Of a DNA stretch of 39,130 nucleotides, positions 7,558 to 15,491 are shown piece by piece. Under the pieces are notes generated by a model that saw only the letters and a program-made list of their open reading frames with translations, had not been told where the DNA came from and searched no databases. The position numbers were made by a program, and so were the translations under genes. This DNA comes from Actinomycetes bacterium. GTDB lineage: Bacteria > Actinomycetota > Acidimicrobiia > Acidimicrobiales > Bog-793. The stretch spans positions 62,725 through 101,854 of the forward strand of contig JAJYNS010000118.1 in assembly GCA_021786195.1 (NCBI GenBank). Reading direction: 5' to 3'. The number at the start of each line of letters is the position of its first letter. The stretch's first letter is position 1.

Positions 7558-9391
7558 CCTCCCCGGCCCCCGCCCTCGCAAGCGCCTCCGAGCCGCCCGG
7601 GCGCAGGGCGTGCACGAGCAGGCCGTAGGGGTCGTCGAACCACTCCTCGTGCCTCGCGCCGACGCCGAGCATCTCCACGCAGCGCAGGGTGCCGGCGACG
7701 TCGACCGGGCGGCGGGCCGCCAGGGCGGCGACCGCGGCGAGCACGAAGTAGTCCGGCTGGGTCGGGAAGTCGTGGGCGAACGCGGCCGCGACCTCCGCCG
7801 CGTCGCCGGCCCGGCCGCAGGCGAGCATGGTGAGCACGACCCATCGGCCGAGCACGGCCTGCTCCGCAGCGCTGCCCCGTTCGCACGCCTCGCCGAAGCC
7901 TTCGAGGGCCTCCTCGGCGTGGCCGGCACGCAGCAGGTCGAGGCTTCCCTGCACGGGCGCGTCGTCGACGGGGCGGTCGCTCCGGGCGGGGAGGTAGACC
8001 CGGGTCGTGCCCGCCTCGCCGTTCGCCCTGGTCGCGACGACCCGCCAGCGGGTCGAGCGGTAGGGGCCGTAGGCGGGCTGGGACACCGGGATGGCGAGGT
8101 TCTGCGTCGTGCAGGCCCCGAGCCGGGCTCGAAGGCGAGCGGTGTCGCCGGACCGGGTGAAGCGCAGCCCGCCGAGAGCGACCTTGAACCCGCTGAGGGG
8201 CGGTGCGACCGGGGTCGTGCGCACGACCTCGCTGTAGCTCGCGAGCAGCTCGGGGCCGAGGCTGGACCACGAACGCGCCCGCGCCGTCTCCAGCCCGCCG
8301 GCGACCAGGCGCGCCGCGAGCGCCGGGTCCTCGAGGACGCGGCGCACGGCCTTTGCGACGCCCTCGACGTCGCCGACGGGCACGAGCAGGGCGTTCTCCC
8401 CGTGACGGGCGTAGGGAAGGATGCCGAGGTGCGCCGTCGCCACGACCGGCGCCCCCGAGGCCATCGCCTCGAGGGGTGCGAGGGCGAACGAGGAGTGCTC
8501 GGAGGTCGAGACGAAGACCCTTGCAGACCGGTAGTGGCGGGCCCGCTCCTGCTCGCTCGGCGACTCGACCACCTCGATCGGCCCGCCTGGCGGCGGGCGG
8601 CGGGGGCCCAGCCAGACCGACGGGAGCCCGGGGTGGTCACGCGCGACCAGCTCCACGACGCGGCAGGCGTCGCCGTAGCGGTCCGCCTCGAGCGAGCGCG
8701 ACCCGGTGAAGACGAGCCCCATGTGCCGCTCCCCTATCGGGAGCAGCGCGCCCGGCGAGAAGCGACCGAGGTCCACGACGCCGGGCACCTCGTGCGCCTC
8801 GACGGCGTAGCCGCGCCACAGGGCGGCACGGGCCTCGGCGCCGAGGGCGAAGGTCACCGCCGAGGCGCGCAGCGAGCCTGCGACGACGGCACGGATGTGC
8901 TCGGGAACCTCCCCGAGGTCGGCCAGCCCGCCCCGCTCGAACAGCACCACTGGAGCGAAGCCGAGCAGGCGCGCCGGTAGCACGAGCTCCCAGCTGCCTG
9001 CGACGATCAGGTCGCAATGCGGGACCGCGTCGGCGATCGGCTCCCCGTAGGGGATCCGCCGCAGCACCGCCCTGGTGCCGATGCGCCGCCCCTCGACGGG
9101 GACGTCGAGGTCGTCGGGTTGGGCGCGGTAGAGCACGGTCACCTCGGCACCGAGCGCGGCGAGCTGCCTCGCCTGGGTGATCAACAGCTGCTCGCCCTCC
9201 CCGCGACCGGCGCGCGCGACCAGGTAGACGACGCGCAGCCGGTCGGGCAGGGCGCGGTCTCTGCGGTTCAGCGGAAGTGGTCGGCCATGGATCTCGACGG
9301 CCGACAGCACGTCGGCAAGACGACCCGCGGCGACGACGTCCTCCACGCTCGGGAGGCGTGCGGCAGCCATCTCCCCCTGACCAACGTTCAC
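7538..9391 (-). CDS. Glycosyltransferase family 4-like protein with C-terminal repeat-like extension
   Basis: 617 aa. The central half is a GT-B enzyme: LRVVYLVARAGRGEGEQLLITQARQLAALGAEV at the start of the donor/acceptor Rossmann region, and the family-typical STSEHSSFALAPLEAMASGAPVVAT followed by NALLVPVGDVEGVAKAVRRVLEDP, which carries the C-terminal sugar-nucleotide site (E..EAMA.G.PVV). The last 200 residues hold a beta-rich stretch and then helical pairs (ALEGFGEACERGSAAEQAVLG, AEVAAAFAHDFPTQPDYFVLAA) like degenerate TPRs. The GTG at 9391 is used; an ATG at 9370 is possible. It diverges from the second sigma factor and converges on the glycosyltransferase at 6753. Sugar and acceptor are unknown; flagellin or surface-polymer glycosylation is an inference from context. 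Confidence 0.78.
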   Translation of the reverse strand: MNVGQGEMAAARLPSVEDVVAAGRLADVLSAVEIHGRPLPLNRRDRALPDRLRVVYLVARAGRGEGEQLLITQARQLAALGAEVTVLYRAQPDDLDVPVEGRRIGTRAVLRRIPYGEPIADAVPHCDLIVAGSWELVLPARLLGFAPVVLFERGGLADLGEVPEHIRAVVAGSLRASAVTFALGAEARAALWRGYAVEAHEVPGVVDLGRFSPGALLPIGERHMGLVFTGSRSLEADRYGDACRVVELVARDHPGLPSVWLGPRRPPPGGPIEVVESPSEQERARHYRSARVFVSTSEHSSFALAPLEAMASGAPVVATAHLGILPYARHGENALLVPVGDVEGVAKAVRRVLEDPALAARLVAGGLETARARSWSSLGPELLASYSEVVRTTPVAPPLSGFKVALGGLRFTRSGDTARLRARLGACTTQNLAIPVSQPAYGPYRSTRWRVVATRANGEAGTTRVYLPARSDRPVDDAPVQGSLDLLRAGHAEEALEGFGEACERGSAAEQAVLGRWVVLTMLACGRAGDAAEVAAAFAHDFPTQPDYFVLAAVAALAARRPVDVAGTLRCVEMLGVGARHEEWFDDPYGLLVHALRPGGSEALARAGAGEASGLSG

Positions 9392-9429
9392 GCCTCGTGC
9401 CAGCTTTAGAAGGACGCGCCCGAGATCGC

Positions 9430-9457
9430 TAAAGCTTCCCGCCCGACGTGCCGACAG
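9430..9457 (+). promoter_or_regulatory. FliA/WhiG (sigma-28)-type promoter candidate
   Basis: TAAAGCTT at 9430-9437, then 12 bases, then GCCGACAG at 9450-9457. The known sigma-28 consensus is TAAAGTTT-N11-GCCGATAA, also written TAAA-N15/16-GCCGATAA, so 7 of 8 bases match upstream and 6 of 8 downstream. TAAA is rare in this GC-rich DNA. It points to the FliA/WhiG-type sigma gene 239 bases downstream, as expected for autoregulation or control by the paralogue at 2-775. Confidence 0.6.
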
Positions 9458-9593
9458 AGGGTGTGATCAGGCCCGTCTTCGCGTGCTGAAAGCGAGGGTC
9501 TCCGTTGCCGGAAGCGGTGCCCGGGGGATCGGGCATATCGACAAGCCGTGCTCCGGCGCATTTCCCGCCGCGGCGAGGGGCTCAATTTCCCTG

Positions 9594-9622
9594 TTGCCAC
9601 GGCAGGATCCTGCGTGTACCGT
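9594..9622 (+). promoter_or_regulatory. Sigma70-type promoter candidate with palindromic operators
   Basis: TTGCCA (9594-9599), a 17-base spacer, and TACCGT (9617-9622). The spacer contains the palindrome GCAGGATCCTGC (9602-9613), and GTGGCGACGTCGCCAC (9621-9636) overlaps the end of the -10 and the probable start site. Both are perfect dyads and are placed where repressors commonly bind. Assignment is by pattern only. Confidence 0.45.
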
Positions 9623-9695
9623 GGCGACGTCGCCACATTGCGCGCGGCCCGTACCGACCTCGGGTGCCACATCGAAGTGGCCAAGGAGTGACGCC

Positions 9696-10559
9696 ATGAC
9701 TGCCCAAGCGAGCGCCCAGGAGCTCGACGCCCACTCGCCGTCGGGTCGGGCCGGCTCGCGCGCCCCGGACCCCGCGACCTGCGGGGCGCTCTGGCAGCAC
9801 TACTGGGCCAGCCGCGACCGAGCGGCCCGCAACGAGCTGATCCTCGCCTATGAGCCGCTCGTCAAGCTCGTCGTCTCCCGCCTGCCTGCCAACGTGCGCA
9901 GCTACTGGGAGGTCGACGACCTGCGCAGCTTCGGTCTGCTCGGTCTCGTCGAAGCGATCGACCGCTGGGCCGACGACTCGCCGCTCAGCCGGTTCGCCGG
10001 CTACGCCACCAAGCGCATTCGAGGCGCGATCTTCGACGAGCTGAGGCGCCTCGACTGGCTGCCGCGGACGGTGCGGCGCCGGGTGATCACCTACCGTGCG
10101 ACCGTCGACGCCTTGTCCACGGAGCTCGGCCGCACGCCGCGCACGAGCGAGGTGCTGAGCCAGATGGGCACCGACGGCGCCGCGGCCGACGACGTGCTGA
10201 GCGCCGTCCAGTCCTCGCAGCTCCTCCATCTCCAGCACGGTGTCGGCAGCAGCTCCGCCGGCGAGGAGATGCGCCTGATCGACCTCATCGTCTCCGACCA
10301 GGACGTCGAGCCCGAGCAGCGAGTCCTGCGCAGCGAGCAGTACGAGGAGATCCGCCACGCCGTGACCCGGCTGCCCGACCGGCAGCGCACGGTGGTCACC
10401 CTCCATTTCCTCGGAGGCCTCACCCAGGAGCAGATCGGTCTGATGCTCGGCGTCAGCAACTCCCGCGTCTGCCAGATCGAGGCGACCGCGATCCAGACCC
10501 TCCGGCGCCTGCTCGTCACGGACGAGCGGCGCTCGGCCCCGGCGGCGCGCCCGGCCTGA
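9696..10559 (+). CDS. Second FliA/WhiG-type RNA polymerase sigma factor
   Basis: 287 aa from ATG 9696, with AAGGAG 7 bases upstream. Region 2: YEPLVKLVVSRLPANVRSYWEVDDL, FGLLGLVEAIDRW and FAGYATKRIRGAIFDELRRLDWLPRTVRRR; region 3 follows with LGRTPRTSEVLSQMG; region 4 ends with LTQEQIGLMLGVSNSRVCQIEATAIQTLRRLL. This is the complete domain set of the sigma-28 class. It is clearly paralogous to the factor at 2-775 (shared RIRGAI, RxxDWxPR and SRVCQI motifs) but diverged, so two related sigma factors flank the chemotaxis/glycosyltransferase block. A FliA-type promoter candidate lies upstream, implying a cascade or autoregulation. The frame is open further upstream to 9483, but the ribosome-binding site supports 9696. 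Confidence 0.93.
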   Translation: MTAQASAQELDAHSPSGRAGSRAPDPATCGALWQHYWASRDRAARNELILAYEPLVKLVVSRLPANVRSYWEVDDLRSFGLLGLVEAIDRWADDSPLSRFAGYATKRIRGAIFDELRRLDWLPRTVRRRVITYRATVDALSTELGRTPRTSEVLSQMGTDGAAADDVLSAVQSSQLLHLQHGVGSSSAGEEMRLIDLIVSDQDVEPEQRVLRSEQYEEIRHAVTRLPDRQRTVVTLHFLGGLTQEQIGLMLGVSNSRVCQIEATAIQTLRRLLVTDERRSAPAARPA

Positions 10560-10621
10560 ACCGTCAGGAGCGCCGCCCGCCTCCGGGCCCGGTGCCGAGG
10601 CACCTCCCGACCTGAGGCCAC

Positions 10622-10639
10622 CGCCGGCCGGGGCCGGCG
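10622..10639 (+). terminator. GC-rich hairpin after the sigma gene, possible terminator
   Basis: CGCCGGCC-GG-GGCCGGCG, a perfect 8-bp dyad in the 182-bp gap between the sigma factor and the TetR gene. No T-run follows, so an intrinsic terminator is uncertain, though actinobacterial terminators often lack one. A smaller dyad, GGTGCC-GA-GGCACC, lies at 10591-10604. Confidence 0.35.
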
Positions 10640-10704
10640 AGCCTTGCCGTGAGCTGCCCCCTCCCCCGTTCGTCATGCGCACGACGCATCCCTGCAGAAC
10701 GCGC

Positions 10705-10732
10705 AAGACTGCATCAACTGCATTGTTATACT
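10705..10732 (+). promoter_or_regulatory. Promoter and repeat operator of the TetR-efflux operon
   Basis: TATACT at 10727-10732 is a good -10 in AT-poor DNA; upstream AAGACT (10705-10710) is a weak -35. Two copies of ACTGCAT (10708-10714, 10717-10723; 9-bp period) lie in the spacer and a third, partial GTGCAT (10735-10740), at the expected start site, so they are candidate binding sites for the adjacent TetR protein. The -10 ends 9 bases before ATG 10742, leaving almost no untranslated leader. Confidence 0.5.
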
Positions 10733-10741
10733 CCGTGCATC

Positions 10742-11509
10742 ATGGTCGCCGAGATGGACCACGAGCACGCCGAGCGCCTGAGGGATCGCAAGAAGCTCGC
10801 GACGCGTCGCGCACTGCGCCACGCCGCGCTCGAGCTCGTCGCCGCCCGCGGCTTCTCCAACGTGACCGTCGAGGACATCGCTGCGGCCGCCGACGTCTCC
10901 CCGCGCACCTTCTTCAACTACTTCCCCTCCAAGGAGGCCGCGCTCCTCGCCGACGACCCCGAGCTGCTCGTCGAGCTGCGCTCGGCGATGCGCAGCCGCC
11001 CGGCCGACGAGGCGGTGCTCGACGTGGTGCGCTCGGTGATGAAGTCGAAGCTCGCCGAGAGCGCGCACCTTCTCGACGAGGGGTCCGATCCCCTCGAGAC
11101 GCTGCGCCGGATGAAGGCGGTCCTTGCCGACCCGCACCTTCGGGCCGTCTTCGTCGCCCACATGGGCACGATCGAGCGCTGCATCGCCGAGGGCATCGCC
11201 GAACGGCTCGGCACCGACCTTGCCGAGGACCCCTACCCGAGCCTGGTCGCCGTCTCGTCGACCTCCGCGTTGCGTCTCGCCTTCGCCCTCTGGGCGCGTT
11301 CGGGCGGACGGGCGAGGTTCGCCTCCCTTGTCGACGCCGCGTTCGCGGCGCTCCGCTCGGGCCTCGCCGACGACGGGGGCCTCGCCGCCATCTTGCGCCA
11401 GGTTGCCGGCACGGCGCCGGGCGCCGGCTCCGGTGCAGGGCGCGTTGGCGAGAGCGGTGCCGGCCGAGCGGGTGAAGAGGTCAGCGCGCAGGAGGGGTCC
11501 GCCGAATGA
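10742..11509 (+). CDS. TetR/AcrR-family transcriptional regulator
   Basis: 255 aa. The N-terminal DNA-binding domain is canonical: TRRALRHAALELVAARGFSN, then VTVEDIAAAADVSPRTFFNYF and PSKEAALLAD. The remaining helical part is the ligand-binding/dimerisation domain, ending in a Gly/Ala-rich tail of about 40 residues. The ATG at 10742 has no ribosome-binding site but sits 9 bases after a TATACT -10, consistent with a leaderless transcript; an ATG at 10754 is the alternative. It overlaps the MFS exporter by ATGA and heads a three-gene operon with two exporters, so it is most likely their local repressor responding to an exported compound. Ligand unknown. Confidence 0.92.
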   Translation: MVAEMDHEHAERLRDRKKLATRRALRHAALELVAARGFSNVTVEDIAAAADVSPRTFFNYFPSKEAALLADDPELLVELRSAMRSRPADEAVLDVVRSVMKSKLAESAHLLDEGSDPLETLRRMKAVLADPHLRAVFVAHMGTIERCIAEGIAERLGTDLAEDPYPSLVAVSSTSALRLAFALWARSGGRARFASLVDAAFAALRSGLADDGGLAAILRQVAGTAPGAGSGAGRVGESGAGRAGEEVSAQEGSAE

Positions 11510-13158
11510 GCAACGCGCCGGGCACCGCCCCTTCGTCCGGGCGCGACCGCGTGCCGACGGAAGCCGTCGCCGACGGTGTCGTCGACATCGGCCGGCGGCG
11601 GGTGCTGATCGTGATCGGCGCGCTGATGCTCGGCATGCTGCTCGCGGCGCTGGACCAGACGATCGTCTCGACGGCGCTGCCGACGATCGTCGCCGACCTC
11701 CACGGCGCCTCGCACCTGTCCTGGGTGGTCGTCGCCTATCTCCTCGCCGCGACGGCCTCGACGCCGCTGTGGGGGAAGCTCGGCGACCAGTACGGCCGAA
11801 AGGTCTTCTTCCAGGCTTCGATCGTCATCTTCCTCGCCGGGTCCGCGCTCTCGGGCATCAGTCACTCGATGGTCGAGCTCATCGCCTTCCGGGCAGTCCA
11901 GGGCCTCGGGGGAGGCGGGCTGATGGTCGGCGCCCAGGCGATCGTCGGCGACGTCGTGCCACCCCGTGACCGCGGTCGCTACCAGGGCCTGTTCGGGGCG
12001 GTCTTCGGCGTGGCGAGCGTGGTCGGACCGCTGCTCGGCGGCGTGTTCGTCGAGCAGCTCTCCTGGCGCTGGATCTTCTACGTCAACCTGCCGATCGGGG
12101 CCGTCGCGCTCGCCGCCGTCGCGGCGGCCGTCCCGGGCCGGGGACGCCGGGTCCACCACGTGATCGACTACCTCGGCATCGGCCTCCTCGCCGCCGCCGC
12201 CACCAGCTTGACCCTGCTCACGAGCCTCGGCGGCACCAGCTATGCCTGGGGGTCGATGCCGATCCTCGCCATGGGCGCTGCCGGGGTCGTGCTCGCCGTC
12301 GCCTTCGTCGTCGTCGAGCGCCGGGCGACCGAGCCGGTGCTGCCGCTGCACCTCTTCGCGAACCGGGCCTTCAGCGTCACGAGCGTCGTCGGCTTCATCA
12401 TCGGCTTCGCGATGTTCGGGGCGATCACCTACCTCCCCTTCTACTTCCAGAACGTGAAAGGGGCGTCGCCGACCGTCTCCGGCGTCGACCTCCTGCCGCT
12501 GATGGCGGGCCTGCTCGTCACCTCGATCGGCTCCGGGCTGGCGATCAGCAGGACCGGCCGGTACCGGCTGTTCCCCCTCGTCGGGACGGCGCTCATGGCC
12601 GTTGGCCTCTACCTGCTCTCCCACCTGGGCGTGACGACCGGCGCTGGTGCGGCCGCGCTCGACATGGTGGTCCTCGGCATGGGTCTCGGCGGCGTGATGC
12701 AGGTGCTCGTCCTGATCGTCCAGAACGCCGTCCCTCACTCCGAGCTCGGCGTCGCCACCTCGTCGGCGACCTTCTTCCGCTCGATCGGCGGCTCGTTCGG
12801 GACGGCCATCTTCGGCGCGATCTTCGCCAACGTCATTACCGGCGACGTGGCCAGCCGCCTGCACGGGGCGAGGCTGCCGGCCGGGCTCTCCTTCGCCAGC
12901 CTGACGCCGAAGCTGCTCGACGCGCTGCCCCGCGGCATCCATGGCGCCATCGTCGGCGGCTACGCCGCGGCAGTCCACACCCTGTTCGTGGTCGCGATCC
13001 CCATCGCCCTGCTCGCCTTCGCCGGGAGCTGGCTCATCCCCCACATCGAGCTGCGCCGCGCCAACCCCGGCCCGGCCGGCCCGGACGAGCTCCCGCGCCC
13101 CGTCACGGCCGCCCCTGCGACCCAGTCCACGCTTCGGTCTCCGGAGGTCGTCCATTGA
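11506..13158 (+). CDS. DHA2-family (EmrB/QacA-like, 14-TM) MFS drug exporter
   Basis: Proton-driven inner-membrane exporter, 550 aa. TM1 carries the family motif LLAALDQTIVSTALPTIVADL; the A-loop motif GKLGDQYGRK follows TM2; FRAVQGLGGGGLMVGAQAI is in TM4; and GVASVVGPLLGGVFVEQLSWRWIFYVNLPIG matches antiporter motif C and the following WRWIFxxNxPxG signature of 14-helix DHA2 members. AGGAGGGG lies 8 bases before ATG 11506, and the start overlaps the TetR stop. Substrates cannot be predicted; location in an operon with TetR and an MmpL protein suggests toxic hydrophobic compounds or lipids. Confidence 0.93.
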   Translation: MSNAPGTAPSSGRDRVPTEAVADGVVDIGRRRVLIVIGALMLGMLLAALDQTIVSTALPTIVADLHGASHLSWVVVAYLLAATASTPLWGKLGDQYGRKVFFQASIVIFLAGSALSGISHSMVELIAFRAVQGLGGGGLMVGAQAIVGDVVPPRDRGRYQGLFGAVFGVASVVGPLLGGVFVEQLSWRWIFYVNLPIGAVALAAVAAAVPGRGRRVHHVIDYLGIGLLAAAATSLTLLTSLGGTSYAWGSMPILAMGAAGVVLAVAFVVVERRATEPVLPLHLFANRAFSVTSVVGFIIGFAMFGAITYLPFYFQNVKGASPTVSGVDLLPLMAGLLVTSIGSGLAISRTGRYRLFPLVGTALMAVGLYLLSHLGVTTGAGAAALDMVVLGMGLGGVMQVLVLIVQNAVPHSELGVATSSATFFRSIGGSFGTAIFGAIFANVITGDVASRLHGARLPAGLSFASLTPKLLDALPRGIHGAIVGGYAAAVHTLFVVAIPIALLAFAGSWLIPHIELRRANPGPAGPDELPRPVTAAPATQSTLRSPEVVH

Positions 13159-15467
13159 GCCGGTTCTTCGCCGGGCTCGGGCGCGTCGTCGTCCGTCACC
13201 GGTACCTCGTCGTCCTCGCCTGGATCGTCCTCGCCGTCGTCTCGACGCGCGGGCTGCCCACGCTCGGGAGCGAGGTGAACAACAACAACAGCCAGTTCCT
13301 GCCCTCGAGCGCGCCGAGCGCGAAGGCGGCCGACCTGCTCACGCCGATCTTCGGCAGCACGACCTCGACGAGCCAGGTGGACGTCGTCGGCTCCACGACC
13401 TCGGGCCCCCTCGACTCGAGCGACCTCGCCGCCCTGGCTCGCGAGGCGGCCGCTGCTCGGGCCGTCCCCCGAGTCGTCTCGGCACGCCTGCTCGGCACGG
13501 CGCCGGACGGCCGCGCCGCGGAGATCGTCGTCACCATGCGCGCCAGCTACGCCGACGTGAGCGCCCAGCAGAAGGTCGTCAACGCCCTCCAGGCGACCTT
13601 CTCGCGCGTCGCCGCCCCACCCGGCCTCGAGCTCCACCTCGCCGGGCAGGTGGCGACGAACGTGGCGAACCAGGCGAGCTCAAACAAGGCCTCGAACCGC
13701 ACCCAGTCGTTCGCCTTCCTGTTCGTCATCGTCCTGCTGCTCCTGATCTTCCGCTCGCTGCTCGCTCCGGTCATCACGCTCCTGCCGGTCGGCTTCGCGC
13801 TCCTGGTCTCGATCCGCTTCATCGGCGGGCTCGGCGCGCACGGGCTCAAGATCTCCGAGATCACCGAGCTGCTGCTGATCGTGCTCCTGATCGGGGCCGG
13901 CACCGACTACGGCCTGTTCCTCGTGTTCCGGGTGCGAGAGGAGGTACGCCGCGGCCTCGACCACAAGGATGCGGTCGTCCACGCCCTGCAGCGAGTCGGC
14001 GAGTCGATCTCGGCCTCTGCCGGGACGGTGATCTTCGCCCTGCTCACCTTGCTCCTCGCAAGCTTCGGCATCTACCAGGACCTCGGGGTGCCCCTCGCCG
14101 TGGGGGTCAGCGTGATGCTCCTCGCGGGCCTGACGCTGCTCCCGGCGCTGCTCGCGATCTTCGGCAGAGCCGTCTTCTGGCCGTCGCGGGTCGCCGCCGG
14201 CGATATGCAGGACGGGTGGTGGGGACGAGTCGCCGGGCGTCTGGTCGCCCGCCCCGCGCTGACGCTCGCGACCGGGGTCGTCGTCTTCGGCGCCCTCGCC
14301 GCGGCCGCCTTCGGCTACAAGTCGGCGGGCTTCGGCGGCGCGCTCTCCGCGCCCGCGGGAAGCGACGCCGCCATCGGCAACGCCGTCGTCGCGCGCAACT
14401 TCCCCGGCGCGAGCGCGAACCCCGCCAACCTCGTCCTTCGCTACGACCGTCCCGCGTGGGACCGCCCGGCCGAGCTGGCCGAAGCCGAGCGCTCCCTCGC
14501 CGGATCGGGAGCGTTCACCCAGCTCACCGGGCCGCTCGACCCGACCGGCTTCCAGCTGTCCCCGGCGACCTACGCCGCGCTGCACGCCCGGCTCGGCAAC
14601 CCCGCCGTGCTGCCGGCGATCGAGCCGGCCGGCCTCGGCGTCCCGACGGTCGAGTACAACGCCTACCGCACGACCACCCAGTTCGTGAGCGCCGACGGCC
14701 GAACGGTGCAGTTCGAGGCCACGCTCAGGGTGGGCTCTCAGGCCTCGACGGCCGCGATGAACGCCACGCCGCAGGTCCGCGCCGTCGTCGCCAGGGCTGC
14801 GACCGCCTCCGGGGCCTCCAGGAGCGGGGTCGCCGGCGAGGCGGCCTCGCTCTACGACGTGAGCAACACCTCGAACCACGACCTCGTGACCATCGTGCCG
14901 GTCGCCATCGTCGCGATCGGGCTCCTGCTCGCCCTCGTGCTGCGCAGCGCCGTCGCCCCGCTGTACCTCATCGTCAGCGTCGCGCTCTCCTATTTCGCCT
15001 CGCTCGGCGTCTCGACGCTCGTCTTCATCGACCTCGGCGGGGAGAGCGGGCTCACCTTCGTGCTGCCGTTCCTGATGTTCATCTTCCTGCTCGCCCTCGG
15101 CGAGGACTACAACATCCTGGTCATGACCCGCATCAGGGAGGAGGCGCGCCGGGAAGGGCTACGCGAGGCCGTCGTGCGAGCCGTCGGGCGGACGGGGCCG
15201 ACGGTCACCTCTGCGGGGCTCGTGCTCGCGGGGAGCTTCGTCGTGCTCGCCATCGCCGGCGGAGGAGGGCCCGGCGGCAGCCAGGTGCGCGACATCGGCT
15301 TCGGGCTCGCGATCGGCATCCTCATGGACACCTTCCTCGTCCGCACGCTCCTCGTCCCCTCGATCGTCGCGCTCCTCGGCCGGTGGAACTGGTGGCCTGC
15401 GCCCCTCGGGCGAAGGTCGTCCGCCGAACGGGCCGACGAGGAGCTCGCGACCGCCGCAGCGCCGTAG
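13155..15467 (+). CDS. MmpL-family RND transporter
   Basis: 770-aa inner-membrane protein with the MMPL architecture: a TM helix near residue 20, an extracytoplasmic domain, a five-helix block (about 180-340), a second extracytoplasmic domain, and a second helix block (about 580-750). The two Asp-Tyr pairs of the proton relay are present as GTDYGLFLVFRVREEV and GEDYNILVMTRIREE, equivalent to those of mycobacterial MmpL3. Members export lipids, siderophores or drugs. TTG start at 13155 overlapping the previous stop (TTGA), with GGAGG 7 bases upstream. Third gene of the TetR-controlled efflux operon. No MmpS partner is adjacent. Confidence 0.92.
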   Translation: MSRFFAGLGRVVVRHRYLVVLAWIVLAVVSTRGLPTLGSEVNNNNSQFLPSSAPSAKAADLLTPIFGSTTSTSQVDVVGSTTSGPLDSSDLAALAREAAAARAVPRVVSARLLGTAPDGRAAEIVVTMRASYADVSAQQKVVNALQATFSRVAAPPGLELHLAGQVATNVANQASSNKASNRTQSFAFLFVIVLLLLIFRSLLAPVITLLPVGFALLVSIRFIGGLGAHGLKISEITELLLIVLLIGAGTDYGLFLVFRVREEVRRGLDHKDAVVHALQRVGESISASAGTVIFALLTLLLASFGIYQDLGVPLAVGVSVMLLAGLTLLPALLAIFGRAVFWPSRVAAGDMQDGWWGRVAGRLVARPALTLATGVVVFGALAAAAFGYKSAGFGGALSAPAGSDAAIGNAVVARNFPGASANPANLVLRYDRPAWDRPAELAEAERSLAGSGAFTQLTGPLDPTGFQLSPATYAALHARLGNPAVLPAIEPAGLGVPTVEYNAYRTTTQFVSADGRTVQFEATLRVGSQASTAAMNATPQVRAVVARAATASGASRSGVAGEAASLYDVSNTSNHDLVTIVPVAIVAIGLLLALVLRSAVAPLYLIVSVALSYFASLGVSTLVFIDLGGESGLTFVLPFLMFIFLLALGEDYNILVMTRIREEARREGLREAVVRAVGRTGPTVTSAGLVLAGSFVVLAIAGGGGPGGSQVRDIGFGLAIGILMDTFLVRTLLVPSIVALLGRWNWWPAPLGRRSSAERADEELATAAAP

Positions 15468-15474
15468 GGCCGCA

Positions 15475-15491
15475 GCGCTCAGGCTGAGCGC
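15475..15491. terminator. Hairpin between convergent genes
   Basis: GCGCTCA-GGC-TGAGCGC, a 7-bp stem with a 3-base loop, directly after the MmpL gene and overlapping the stop codon of the convergent small gene. Possible bidirectional terminator; no T-run is present. Confidence 0.4.

Larger units (their letters stand above)
9392..9695 (+). promoter_or_regulatory. 304-bp control region between a glycosyltransferase and the second sigma factor
   Basis: No gene is seen here. From left to right it holds: an inverted repeat AGCTTTAG (9402-9409) / CTAAAGCT (9429-9436); a FliA-type promoter candidate (9430-9457); a sigma70-type candidate (9594-9622) with a 12-bp palindrome in its spacer (9602-9613); a 16-bp palindrome (9621-9636) overlapping the end of the -10 and the expected start site; and a hairpin GCCAC-6-GTGGC (9666-9681) directly before the ribosome-binding site AAGGAG (9683-9688). 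This is far denser than the other intergenic regions and suggests multi-input control of the sigma gene. Confidence 0.65.

Noticed and set aside
6651-8270. Minus-strand frame of 539 codons across both glycosyltransferase genes
   Set aside because: Overlaps two genes with clear family motifs and gives an Arg/Pro-rich translation without recognisable domains.
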